A stretch of 14,169 nucleotides of DNA from Stramenopiles sp. TOSAG23-3 (GCA_900128585.1 LT642584.1:1-14169); one strand, 5' to 3'; shown: positions 1 to 9,382, numbered from the stretch's first letter. The notes: generated by a model from the sequence alone, not told the origin. Made by a program: numbers and translations.

Positions 1-2
1 TT

Positions 3-3000
3 GCCATACCAGAATTTTACGCAGGGAAGAATATTTTCCTCTCTGGCGCCACCGGTTTTTTAGGAAAGGTGTGTTTGGAAAAAATATTACGATCACTGCC
101 GGATTTAAATACGATATTTTTGTTCATTAGGCCTTCTCCTGGAAAATCTCCTGCCTTGCGCTTGGTTCAAGAAATACTGGCATCGCCCATATTTGAGCGG
201 CTGCACGGTGAATATGGTGGGAGAGAAGCCTTCAACCTGTACGCTTCTTCAAAATTAGTAGCCATTGGGGGAGACATGTTGGCCTACGAAAATAAGCTGG
301 GCATTAACGAGCACGATTTCGATACCATCGCCAGCCGCGGGGGAGTCGACATCGTGTTCCACTGCGCTGCCACGATTGACTTTACCGAACGAATCGACAG
401 GGCAGTCGCCTTGAATATTTTAGGGTCGCTTGCACTGATGGAAACCGCGTCGAAAGACTGGGATGTTGGCGTGTTTGTACATATTTCTACCGCGTACGGA
501 AACGCCAACAAACCAAACGGTTCGACCGTAGAGGAAACGCTGTACCCATTGGAGTTCGATCCATACGCACTTATTCGGTCCGTCTCAGGGAAAAAAACAG
601 AGGCAGAACTAGACAAGATTACCATTCGAGCCTTAGGCGCCTACCCGAACACGTATACGTTGACAAAATCGATGGCCGAAATACTGATGACGTTGAAGCG
701 AAAAGAGTTGAACATACCGTTGCACATTGTTCGGCCGACTATTATTGGAGCGTCGTTCAAAGAACCAGTCCCCGGTTGGATCGATTCGGTTGCAGCGGCG
801 GCAGCCGTCTTTATGGCGGGCGGGCTGGGGCTCCTCAGCGTCATGCCAGGCAACCCAAGAAGCATCGGGGATATTATACCCGTCGACCACGTTGTGAACC
901 ACATGATATGTGCTGCAATGGAGTCTTTCAACGATACGTCCCGTTGCCAAGTAAGCCATTCCTCCTCGTCAACGTGCAATCCAGCCAATTGGAGGCAGCA
1001 TATGATGACATTTGACCATTTTCGAAAATTTCAGTCGCCAAGTGCCATGGCACCATGTACGTTTAGAATGATACGGAGCCCCCAGCAGTTTGAGCTCGAG
1101 TGGTTTTTCCGGTACACTCTTCCCTCAAGCGCGTACCGTACTCTATCAGAAATCGTAGGCGACCCAAAACACATTAAGAACAGCAAAAAATTAGCACGTG
1201 GGGTGGAAAGAGCGAGAAAAGTAAATGTTACGTTTGAAACGTTTACTCGGAACGAATGGTTCTTTAAAAATACCACTGCCATGCGATGGGCAGAGGAGGC
1301 GAGGCAAGTCTTTGGGGAAGACGCATCTCGGAAAAACCCATTTAATGCCGACCCTTCTGTTATTGCATGGAGGTCATATTTAGAAAATTTTGCCGTAGGC
1401 CTCCGCTTGAATGCATTGAAAGAGGACATTGTGCCCCCAACAGAGCATTCCATTGTACACAACGAAATGAGTTTGACCACGGACCGTTTGGTTCGATGGG
1501 ATGCTGACCATCATCGAATTTCATTTCCAGGAATTATGCCCGATATTACATGGGCGTATACCCACAGTCGTCGCCCCGGATACACAAAGAAAGGCTTTTT
1601 TGGTCGAGTTTTGGGGTTGACGGGATGGTCGGAAGGCATTGCACACGAAGCAAAACACGTGCCTCGAAATATTTTACGTCCCCATGCGGAGTTCTCAAAC
1701 CTCGTACTCAGCTCAAACCGAGTCACAAACGCCATCAAGGCAGAATCCGACAGGAAAAATATAGCAGTGGGCGCTTGCAAGGAACGTGCACGGTTAATTA
1801 TTACTGAAATGGCCGCACAAATGGACTTGGGGAAGGCCCGGTACTTGGCGTATGGTTTGCGGAAAATCTGGAGAAGGGTATACGAAGGAATTCGTGTAGA
1901 CGAGGAAGGCCTTGAGCGTTTGCGCGCGCTTGCAACGGATCCGAAAGTACCGCTGGTGTTGCTTCCATCCCATCGTAGCTACGTTGACTTTGTTGCACTC
2001 TCTTATGTATTTTTTGCCTACAACTTGCCCTTACCGCATATTTTGGCCGGCGAAGATTTCCTGGGTCTGGGGCCATTAAGCAAACTGATGCGGTCCGCTG
2101 GGGCATTTTTTATCAAACGCAATTTTTCAAGCGATCCTTTGTACACATCTGTGTTTGAGAGCTATGTGCAGCACCTTTTGATGGATAATCAATGCCTCGA
2201 GTTTTTTCTCGAGGGCACTCGTAGTAGAACAGGGAAAACGCTTACCCCAAAATTTGGGGCACTAAAGACGTCCATTGAGCCGGCTTTAGATGGTCGCATT
2301 GAGGACATCAACTTTGTCCCCATTAGTATTGATTTTGAGCGTACCCTTGAAGAGTCCTTGTATTTAGACGAGATGCTTGGAAAACGCAAGCCGGGCGAAA
2401 CGCTGTCAAATCTTGTCAAGTCTGCGCCTTTATTGCTGAAGGCAAACTATGGTTACTTGTCGTTGCAATTTGGAGAACCGTTATCGCTTCGAGAGTACCA
2501 GAAACAGCATGTTGTGTCGGAGAGGTCTAGGCGTTTGGCCCGGGGGGACCCAAAGGCTTCGGAATACGACCCTTCCATAAATGCAAAGGACCGGTACACG
2601 CTTACAAGCAGCCTTGCCTATGAGCTGCTGTCTCGCATCGATGGCGCTTCGGTGGCGATGCCGACGCACATTGCGGCTGCCATACTATTGTACTTCCGTG
2701 GAGGTATTAAGATCGGACGATTGATCGATGAAATGGACTGGCTGCGGGAAGAAATTCTGCTTCGTGGCGGGCATATTGCACTGGTAGAGGGCGCCCCTAG
2801 AAAATATACTGCACAGCGTGCAATTCGAATGCTGGGACAGCTGGTAATAGAGAGGCGCCATGAGTTCTTTGTTCCAAACACGCAGGAGCCTGGGCTGTAT
2901 AAGAATTACATTGCCCTAGGTTCTTACCGCAACAAGGTTTTGCACCTGTTTGCGCAAGAAGCGCTGTGGGCCTGCGCATTGTATGCATTAGATCGTAACG

Positions 3001-3738
3001 CTGAAAAAAATAGGAACTTGAAAAAGGGGGAAAACGCGAAAGGCCAAAATCGGTTTTATTCTGTTTCTTCCTTGTTGGAGCATGTAATATTTTTGGACAA
3101 GTTGATGTCCTTCGAATTACTACCTCGTATTACAGAAGATGATCCAACGCGGAGTTTTCATGTCAACGTCGTACCAGAGCATTCGCCCTGGATCAAATTT
3201 GGACAATTACAAGTCAAAACGTACAGTACAAATAGCCTCTGCTGCATCCAGTGGCGTGGACCCTTACTTAGAGAATTTAGCAGTAACGCTGGCACCAGAT
3301 GGGGAGCGATTGTTCGGTTTGCTTTGCAGCATTGTTTGGCCGTTTATCGACGGTTACTATTCGGTAAGTTTCTGTCTTTCCACCCTTGTCCCACCGGCTT
3401 TAACGCAAGGTACAAAGACGTTTATGGATCATGTTCAGTTATTTGCGGAAAAGATGTACAGTGACGGGATAAGCGAGTTTTACGAGAGTTGTGCGTCAAG
3501 CACTATAAGTAATGCGATCTCAAGTTTTGTGTCTATGGGTGTACTGCGCAAAGGCAACCCGGATGTAATACAGCTGGGACACGATTATCAGTCGCAGCAA
3601 GATGTGGAAGCGTTTCTAGAGCAGATAATATTTTTTCGGAAAGGTCATCTGGGAGCACTAAGCAGTGGCAATTCTGATGCGTCGAAAATAGCAAAATTCC
3701 CAATGCTTGCTAAGAAATTTGGCAGATCAAACTTGTAG
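3..3738 (+). CDS. FARAT: Bifunctional fatty acyl-CoA reductase / DHAP acyltransferase (FARAT-like), 5' partial, frame break near 3' end
   Basis: The gene enters from the left edge, already open at base 3 (residue 1 = Ala). Residues 2-9 (IPEFYAGK) are a typical reductase N-terminus, so few residues are missing. Residues about 1-480 are a fatty acyl-CoA reductase: Rossmann motif GATGFLG (15-21), catalytic YTLTK (Y218, K222), HCAAT and HISTAY segments, and a C-terminal FAR domain around NEWFF (417) and DPSVIAW (450). Residues about 560-1200 are a PlsB/DHAPAT-type acyltransferase: HRSYVD (H657, D662), GAFFIKR (700-706), EGTRSRTGK (737-745) and VPISIDFERT (772-781). The family makes fatty alcohol and acyl-DHAP, the two inputs of ether-lipid synthesis, in peroxisomes. 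Frame 3 carries the protein to about 3126; conserved C-terminal blocks (LLCSIVWPFIDGYY) follow in frame 1, ending in SNL, similar to the peroxisomal signal SKL. The exact join is unresolved. The GTG at 69 is internal, not a start. Confidence 0.9.
3127..3290 (+). other. Frame change inside the FARAT-like gene: short intron or one-base indel
   Basis: Upstream of here frame 3 encodes clear acyltransferase sequence (through LDKLMSFELL). Downstream, frame 1 encodes the conserved C-terminal blocks. Both frames are open over 3139-3464, so no stop codon marks the switch. A GT-AG intron needs a length of 1 modulo 3. Candidates that fit are 3127-3226 (100 bases, donor GTATTA, acceptor GTACAG), 3154-3226 (73 bases) and 3162-3213 (52 bases). 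The region is not more AT-rich than the exons, and the other complete genes here need no intron, so an indel in the assembly or a recent mutation is also possible. Confidence 0.7.
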
Positions 3739-4050
3739 TCATTCGATCTGAATATCAGGCAACGAAACCATCGCTGCCTCCGGCCTCTGAAGAACTGAAG
3801 TGTCAGGAGCGAGAGGGGGAAAATGTAAAGTACGAAATAATGCTTGTAAGAAACAAGACAAGTTTTAAATGTTCAATAATACGAGGTACAAACTAAAATT
3901 TCATAAAACATTTCAAGAGGTAGTCATACTTTTTATAATTTTACGCTTTTAGTTAAAAGCAAATCTAAAAATAACACCCAGCCATTTTTTTTTTAAATTT
4001 AACAACTTTCGAAAATACTAATTTATATAGCTTTGTGATGTGAGCTTTGC
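3739..4050. other. Convergent AT-rich spacer
   Basis: This stretch separates the 3' ends of the FARAT-like gene (+) and the OB-fold gene (-), so it must hold both transcription ends. It is AT-rich with short A and T runs, notably a T9 run near 3987-3995. I see no gene, RNA or repeat in it, and no specific polyadenylation signal that I would defend. Confidence 0.6.
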
Positions 4051-4509
4051 TTACACTAAAGTATACTCTACGTTTGAAATATTTAGTTCTACGTTTCCCT
4101 CGGGTAAATATGCAAAGGTCTCCTGTGCTTCAAACAACTTGCCCCATTTGTCTACAATCAGCCTGATATAATTTTCAAACATTTCCACCTTTCCATTCTC
4201 TATCTTTACGTATTCACAATCCTTCAAAATGTCAATTTGCTCGTTCCTAGCGCTGAATATGACAGAAGCAGTGTCATCTGCAAGTAGTACTTCAGCAACA
4301 TTTATCACGGTTCCATTTGGAAATTTGCGTTGCGCAATTGCAACAACATCTATTACCCTAACTATCATGCTAACCCCGGTCTTTCCTGGGCATAGATCGA
4401 TTACTTTATCAGCACTTGCATCTTTTGTTGGGCGACGAGCCGACAATATGGGTTTCTCCTGAGTTGGATTTGAAACTGCAGAACTAGGAGAGTTCAATAA
4501 ATCCGCCAT
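4051..4509 (-). CDS. Plant/algal-type single-domain OB-fold nucleic-acid-binding protein (SOSS-B-like)
   Basis: This 152-residue protein starts at an ATG with a strong AAGG-ATG-G context; the next in-frame codons upstream reach a stop without another ATG. Residues 1-33 are a low-complexity leader. Residues about 34-135 form an OB fold, with the block IDLCPGKTGVSMIVRVIDV (37-55) as first strands, then AEVLLADDTASVIFSARNEQ (72-91), and MFENYIRLIVDKWGKL (110-125) as the last strands. These blocks closely resemble the small Arabidopsis OB-fold family (At4g28440 type: recognisable SARN-Q and R-L-VDKWG signatures), related to SOSS complex subunit B, single-stranded DNA or RNA binders. Nucleic-acid binding is family knowledge; the partner and cell location cannot be read from the sequence. 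It is transcribed away from the polypurine spacer and converges with the FARAT-like gene. It is complete and shows nothing broken. Confidence 0.85.
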   Translation of the reverse strand: MADLLNSPSSAVSNPTQEKPILSARRPTKDASADKVIDLCPGKTGVSMIVRVIDVVAIAQRKFPNGTVINVAEVLLADDTASVIFSARNEQIDILKDCEYVKIENGKVEMFENYIRLIVDKWGKLFEAQETFAYLPEGNVELNISNVEYTLV

Positions 4510-4674
4510 CCTTAGTACAATTAATCTATTGGTTCTGAACCTATATTAATGCGCACCTGCAATCCACTCTTCAATTGTAAAAGCTACAAAACAGACACTT
4601 TTCGTTCCATAATTCTACATCTAAGTGAACAATCTAACGTGTCTATTAGTTACAGTTGCATTTCAAATCAAGAA

Positions 4675-4936
4675 TGAGAAGAAGAAAAAAGAACGAAGAG
4701 GGAGGAAGGGAAAAAAAAAAAAAGAAAAAAAAGAAGAAGAAAAAAAAAGAAAGAAAAAAAAAGAAGAAGAAAGAAGAAGAAGAAAGAAGAAGAAGAAAAA
4801 AAGAAAAAAAGTAGGAGGAAGAAAGAAGAAGAGGAGGAGAAGAGAGAGAAGAGATGATGATGATTTGTGGAGGAAGGAAGAAGAAGGATTATTAAAAAAA
4901 AAAAACAAGAAGAAGAAGAAAAGAAAGAAAGAAGGA
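4675..4936. repeat. Polypurine (GA/AAG) low-complexity tract
   Basis: On the + strand nearly every base is A or G; 4695-4811 is 117 bases without a single pyrimidine, and 4813-4854 adds 42 more after one T. It is built from irregular AAG, GAA, GGA and poly-A units rather than a fixed tandem unit. A short GATGATGATGATTTGTGG segment (about 4852-4869) interrupts it before purines resume. Long mirror-like purine tracts can form triplex DNA and exclude nucleosomes, which is a known property of such DNA, but a role here is inference. Confidence 0.9.
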
Positions 4937-5006
4937 GTGTCGTTCGCACAAATAACCCTAACATTAACATTCATCGTCTGCTATGTGGAATTTTGTTATA
5001 CACCAT

Positions 5007-5036
5007 ATACCGTACGGTACCATTCCGATACGGTAT
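5007..5036. repeat. TACCGTACGGTA palindrome and flanking inverted copy
   Basis: Bases 5008-5019 are a perfect 12-base palindrome. The left half ATACCGTA (5007-5014) also pairs with TACGGTAT at 5029-5036 across 14 bases. The same word recurs in spacers at 11035 and 13951. Confidence 0.7.
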
Positions 5037-5119
5037 TCTATTCTATTATGAACGCACTCGTACACTACGAATCAAATAGCATAATATTATACAAAAGAAT
5101 AATGAACTTATACTTATTA

Positions 5120-5154
5120 TTTTTTCCTCTCTTCTTCTCTCCTCTTCTTCTCTT
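5120..5154. repeat. Polypyrimidine (CTT/TCT) run
   Basis: Thirty-five consecutive pyrimidines on the + strand, followed after about 8 bases by a purine stretch (GAAGAAGAAAAAAGG, 5164-5178) that can partly pair with it. It is the opposite strand bias to the large purine tract 200 bases upstream, in the same divergent spacer. Confidence 0.75.
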
Positions 5155-5530
5155 AGCGAACGTGAAGAAGAAAAAAGGAAAACGAATGGTTTTCTTCTTT
5201 TTAAGTAATATCTTGTAGAAATAATTTATCAATTTTTTTTATTTTATTTTTGTTTTATATAAGTAAAGTATGTATGCACGATATTACGTAAGTTCAATTA
5301 TATATGCTTTTATGTTAAATACAATTTAATTCAACCACCCGTATCGACCACTGACACTACTCCCCTCTTCGTCTCTCCTGACAGACAAATGCGTTACTTT
5401 CTATTTCAGAGGAAGCGGTGCGTTGTTGTGTCATTATTAGGATTGTCCTACATATTTAGCACTGGAATACAATAGAAGAAGCTAAAAGAAAATCAAAATA
5501 ATAATGTAATATAATAATAATAAAAACAAC

Positions 5531-5570
5531 GAGAGAAAGAAAAAGAAGAGGAGAGAGGAAGAAGAGAAGA
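5531..5570. repeat. Second polypurine run near the IQ/EF-hand gene start
   Basis: Forty consecutive purines on the + strand, of GAGA and AAGAAG type, about 205 bases before the start codon at 5775. It may lie in the promoter or 5' untranslated region. Confidence 0.75.
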
Positions 5571-5774
5571 TAGAAGATTTATTAGACGTCTTACAATTCT
5601 TCTGATTCCCAAATCGGCATTTGTTGAGGGGTGTCTGTGACCTAAGTAGAATTACGTTGTTTCCTTGCGACGATTTGCATTCCTGCCTTTGAATGCACGC
5701 CTGTCCAAGTCGGAATAGAAGTACTTGCCACTGAAGAAATTGAATAGCAACTGTTAGGACTATCTCTGCTGAGG

Positions 5775-8700
5775 ATGGATTCAGAAACGAAGACTCCAGT
5801 AGACAACGGGGTGCCAGACGTGCAAGCAGACTCTGCTAGTAGTGTTCCCGCGCCGTCGGGGGGGGCGGGGCCAACGAGCCCTGCTAAAGATCCTTCAATG
5901 CCAGACCTACAAACAGCAACGGCATCCACTAGCTCTATCCCCCAGCGCGCAAAAGTAAAAAAACGAATATCAAACGCAAAACATTGTTGTGTCATAATTA
6001 GTCCGTTTGCGTTAAACACAGATGAAGTACTGAAAAGCCTTGTAGAAGAATACGAATTTTCGTACAACAGCGTTGACAAACTTCTTGCCGAGTCGGGAGT
6101 AGAGGAGGGGGATAATCTAAGCGCTGATGGCAAAATTATAAAACAGGTAAAAGCAGAGATCAAAAAGAATAGAAATTCGGGTTCCCTTGTGTCGGGATTC
6201 CCTTTAACAGAAGTCCAACTGAAAGCGTCCCGGGAGTTAAACATTTTTAAGTACTTTGTACTCGACGGAAAGAAAGGGAGAGAAGGAGACATGAACATAA
6301 CGGAGAAGGCATTAGTCGATGGGAGGATTTTTGAACAAGCCAAATCTCGGTTTGGTAGTATGTTGTCCTCGGGCGAAGTAGGGGTTGTGGATGTTGACGA
6401 TAAGGACGCCATACAGGTAGTGGAAGAGTTTAAATATTTTTTAGGACCAAGTAAACAAGAGGAAACTGCTGCCACAAAAATCCAGGCTATTCAGCGAGGG
6501 AAGAAGGCGAAGAAAGAGATTCAGGAACGAGAAGCTAGTTCGATTAAGATCCAGGCTGTGATTCGAGGGAAACATACCAGAAAAATCTTCGAAGAAAAGA
6601 AAAGGTTGAGAAAATTGCACAATGAGCACATGTTTTTTTCGACAATTGTTGCTGCAGCCGAAAAATATGAGAAAGACTGTAAGAGCACGTTTAAGCGAAA
6701 CAATTCCATTTCTGTAGAAACCGCAAAAACAAAGTGGTGTGCGATTAATTCAAGAGGAAAGCCCGAACTGGCTGAATTTCAAGACCTTCTACAGTCTGAG
6801 GCGCAATTCGCCACTTTTAAGGCGTTGTTTGAGAGGGTCGATAAATCTGGAGAAGCCTGTCTCAACTACAAAGAATACCAAAATCTGGTTTCAGACCACG
6901 GCGGGCACCTAAGTGAGCAGCGAAGAGCAGCAGCGCACGAACTTAAAAACAAGGTAATAGTGCTGGAGTTCCTTGTAAGGAAAGATGAAATTAGGCAAAT
7001 TTTTGACACACACTGCGATGATAACAAAGAATTGGACATGGGACGGTTTCGTGGATTATTCGCTGAAAACTCACGGAAATGGGGATACGAAAGCAGCGAT
7101 GAGATTAGCAACTTGGGGCAAGCTGCCATATTTGATCGAATTGATAAGGAGCACAATGGCAAGTTATCGTGGGAAGAGTTCCATGATTTTATGGATGAAC
7201 TTGCGCACGGCGATGCTAGAAAAATTTCTCAAGAAGTAGTGGCAAGAAGCGCCTCATTTGAAGCAGAAAAGCGCCGCAAAGACCGCGCACAGCGGGCAAA
7301 ACAAAATGCCGAACAGTACGTTTACGAAACTGCTTCGGAAGACGAGACGGAAGGAGTAAAGAAGAAACAAAATTTAGAAGAAGAGCAAGAACAAAACTTA
7401 GAAGATGAGGCAACGCCAACAAGAAGAGTCGCTATTGAACCTCCATCAGAAGATCAGAATTCCCCCCCTACGTCGCCACTGTCTCGAAAAGAAATGCTAA
7501 TCTTGACTATAAGGAAATATAGGCATGGACTAAACCGGTTGTTCCAATTTTACTCGAAAGCAAACTTGGCTGACTTCAAAGGCCGCACGTTTGAGAGCAT
7601 CGCGAATGACCATGCAGGTGTCAGCCTGATTATGTTTAGATTGATGATGAAAGATCTTAATTTAGTGCTTAACAAGAACTTGAAATTGCAAATTGAGGCC
7701 GCTCGAAGACGGCATGCTGTGGAGGGATTTCTGGACACACCAATGCCGTACGAAGAGCTTGCCAATGAATCAAGGCCGTACGTAACACAAGCGGTCGTAG
7801 AAAAGTGCTTCCGAAAAAAGTCAACTCTAATGAAGGGGGTGTCAGTCGTGTCGCAAGGAAAAGGTATTTTATCAAAATCACAGTTTGTTTCTGCTCTTGC
7901 CAACGTTGCGGTTGAACTATTGAGCCAATTTCCCTGGAACGAACGATATATTGAAGAATGGAGAAGAGTGGATGCAGTCTTCGCGCGGCTAGATTTCTTG
8001 GATCTTAGCAAGCTCAATCAGCGCATACGGGGGCGAGGGGGCTTTGGTGTTGGAGATGGGGACTTGACTGGTCATTTAGGTAGTTTGCCGTATGGGCAAA
8101 GGTGCAGTTTTTCTTACCCGTTGAGTGTTCCGGGAGATCCAAACACCCCAGAACCGACCGTGCCCAAAAAGAGGCGACAAGAAAAACGTTCTCGCAGGCG
8201 TTCTCCTGAACTTCGCATGAGCCCGAAGGAGGGTAGCGGAGGTCGTCGATATGTAAGGCAGGAAAATGCTTCTAAAAGTCAAAAGCATGGGACCCGGATG
8301 ACTATATCCTTGGCTGCGGAATTTGGTATTGATGACACAGTAAATGATTTCGGAAATCCGTATGGGGCCTCAGTCAATTATAATGCTGCAGCAAGCGACA
8401 TGTTAAATGCACTAAATTTGACCTATGGCGTGGACGAAGATCGGTTGCACATGGGCAATAATGAAGCTGGTCTAGGCAATTCAGTGACAGGGCGCAGAAT
8501 GCTTTCCACGGATAACTCGCCATTGGCAAGTCCTAAGCAGGGCAACAAGGCAAATTTCTATGACCAGATGGCTGAACGAAATGCATGGGCGATGACTTGG
8601 AACGAATTGGAAACGGGGAACGACACGCGGAGGATTGCGGACTTTAATGACCATGCAAGTCAAAGACGGCGTAGAATGGAAAAGCCTCCAGAGGGTTACC

Positions 8701-9086
8701 AATACCGCCATGGCCCCAAAAATGCTACCCGGCGGTCCGTTGCGCCTCGCGTTTCACCACGAACAAAACACATAAGCCATTCACATCAGCAGATGATGCC
8801 CCCAAAAATAGTTCCGCACAGAACATACCATGCAAACAGAGAACAGGCGTACAGCTTCCCGTCCCCCGAAAGGCCAGCAGGGCTCCATCCGCCTCGGCGA
8901 AGAACCCCGGGAAAACATATTTCAAGCAGAGAATTTGCCGATAAAAAACGTGGGGCTCGCCGAAAGAGGGGGAAATCTAGTGCAGGTCGTTCGACGTTTG
9001 GAGGTCGACCTTCCCCATCATCAACAGAATCCCCCTCCCCAAATCCAAAGAGATCTTCTGTGAGGCGCGGGGGTCGCAGATTTTAG
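5775..9086 (+). CDS. Degenerate adenylate-kinase-like / IQ / EF-hand protein, probably cytoskeletal or ciliary
   Basis: This 1103-residue protein is one exon; its ATG has A at -3 and G at +4, with an in-frame stop 30 bases upstream. Residues 1-60 are a Pro/Ser/Thr-rich leader. Residues about 67-225 resemble an adenylate kinase: strand HCCVII (70-75), then SPFALNTDE where the P-loop GxPGxGK belongs, and GFPLTEVQ (141-148) matching the kinase GFPRT-Q block. The loop lacks its glycines and lysine, so phosphotransfer is unlikely. Two IQ motifs follow (about 232-252, KIQAIQRG; about 255-275, KIQAVIRG), sites for calmodulin or light chains. EF-hand loops D356-E367 and D457-E468 look calcium-competent; one between them is degenerate. 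Residues about 475-560 are charged and probably coiled. Residues 566-757 form a conserved-looking helical region ending near FPWNERYIEEWRRVDAVF. From 760 to the end the chain is disordered and strongly basic. The ciliary assignment is inference from this combination. Confidence 0.85.
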   Translation: MDSETKTPVDNGVPDVQADSASSVPAPSGGAGPTSPAKDPSMPDLQTATASTSSIPQRAKVKKRISNAKHCCVIISPFALNTDEVLKSLVEEYEFSYNSVDKLLAESGVEEGDNLSADGKIIKQVKAEIKKNRNSGSLVSGFPLTEVQLKASRELNIFKYFVLDGKKGREGDMNITEKALVDGRIFEQAKSRFGSMLSSGEVGVVDVDDKDAIQVVEEFKYFLGPSKQEETAATKIQAIQRGKKAKKEIQEREASSIKIQAVIRGKHTRKIFEEKKRLRKLHNEHMFFSTIVAAAEKYEKDCKSTFKRNNSISVETAKTKWCAINSRGKPELAEFQDLLQSEAQFATFKALFERVDKSGEACLNYKEYQNLVSDHGGHLSEQRRAAAHELKNKVIVLEFLVRKDEIRQIFDTHCDDNKELDMGRFRGLFAENSRKWGYESSDEISNLGQAAIFDRIDKEHNGKLSWEEFHDFMDELAHGDARKISQEVVARSASFEAEKRRKDRAQRAKQNAEQYVYETASEDETEGVKKKQNLEEEQEQNLEDEATPTRRVAIEPPSEDQNSPPTSPLSRKEMLILTIRKYRHGLNRLFQFYSKANLADFKGRTFESIANDHAGVSLIMFRLMMKDLNLVLNKNLKLQIEAARRRHAVEGFLDTPMPYEELANESRPYVTQAVVEKCFRKKSTLMKGVSVVSQGKGILSKSQFVSALANVAVELLSQFPWNERYIEEWRRVDAVFARLDFLDLSKLNQRIRGRGGFGVGDGDLTGHLGSLPYGQRCSFSYPLSVPGDPNTPEPTVPKKRRQEKRSRRRSPELRMSPKEGSGGRRYVRQENASKSQKHGTRMTISLAAEFGIDDTVNDFGNPYGASVNYNAAASDMLNALNLTYGVDEDRLHMGNNEAGLGNSVTGRRMLSTDNSPLASPKQGNKANFYDQMAERNAWAMTWNELETGNDTRRIADFNDHASQRRRRMEKPPEGYQYRHGPKNATRRSVAPRVSPRTKHISHSHQQMMPPKIVPHRTYHANREQAYSFPSPERPAGLHPPRRRTPGKHISSREFADKKRGARRKRGKSSAGRSTFGGRPSPSSTESPSPNPKRSSVRRGGRRF

Positions 9087-9181
9087 TGCATCATAAGGTT
9101 TTTAGAACCCTTAGTTAAAAACCCTGAGTGTACGAGTAAGAACTTATCTTAAAGAAATTAATTCTGTTTACTTGAGAGTTA

Positions 9182-9205
9182 GAATCTTGACCAGAACTTG
9201 GGAGA
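9182..9205 (+). repeat. Direct repeat, copy 1
   Basis: GAATCTTGACCAGAACTTGG, followed by G and AGA. A second copy lies 176 bases downstream. In one frame both copies encode ILTRTW. Confidence 0.75.
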
Positions 9206-9357
9206 AACATACAAATATGTTCTGGAAATCGCTGACCGGCCTAGCCATTTAGGATTCCCAGAAGGTACACTTACAGCTGTATGTGTATACGAACCCGAAA
9301 CGATCAAACTCAATACCGATCATTATTTCATTGAGCAGTACCACAGACAACGAGCTG

Positions 9358-9382
9358 GAATCTTGACCAGAACTTGGGGAGG
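9358..9382 (+). repeat. Direct repeat, copy 2
   Basis: GAATCTTGACCAGAACTTGG, followed by GG and AGGA; the only difference from copy 1 over the shared stretch is one additional G. Flanking sequences do not match, so the duplication is confined to the short word. Confidence 0.75.

Larger units (their letters stand above)
4510..5774. promoter_or_regulatory. Shared upstream region of two divergent genes
   Basis: This spacer of about 1.27 kb lies between the start of the OB-fold gene (-) and the start of the IQ/EF-hand gene (+), so it contains both promoters. It holds a long polypurine tract (4675-4936), TACCGTA palindromes (5007-5036), a polypyrimidine run (5120-5154) and a second purine run (5531-5570). 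The remainder is AT-rich, with T runs around 5233-5258. No specific promoter element stands out. Open frames through the purine tract are artefacts of its composition. Confidence 0.6.

Noticed and set aside
69-71. GTG as the start of the first gene
   Set aside because: Conserved reductase sequence, including the Rossmann glycines, is in frame upstream back to base 3, so this codon is an internal valine.
284-1780. Several antisense open frames of 90-150 codons over the reductase domain
   Set aside because: The + strand has continuous, motif-confirmed coding sequence; the antisense frames show no recognisable domains and are typical shadows.
4956-4961. CCCTAA telomere-like word beside the purine tract
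   Set aside because: Only one unit is present; the neighbouring CATTAACATT does not continue the repeat, so it is not an interstitial telomere array.
4625-5218. Open frames of about 100-200 codons on both strands through the purine tract
   Set aside because: They consist of Lys/Glu/Arg or Phe/Leu/Ser runs dictated by the low-complexity DNA, with no protein-like segments or conserved start context.
5858-5870. G8-C-G4 run as a G-quadruplex or a sequencing error
   Set aside because: It encodes an in-frame Gly-Gly-Ala-Gly linker in a disordered leader, and the frame is coherent on both sides; there are too few separate G runs to claim a quadruplex.
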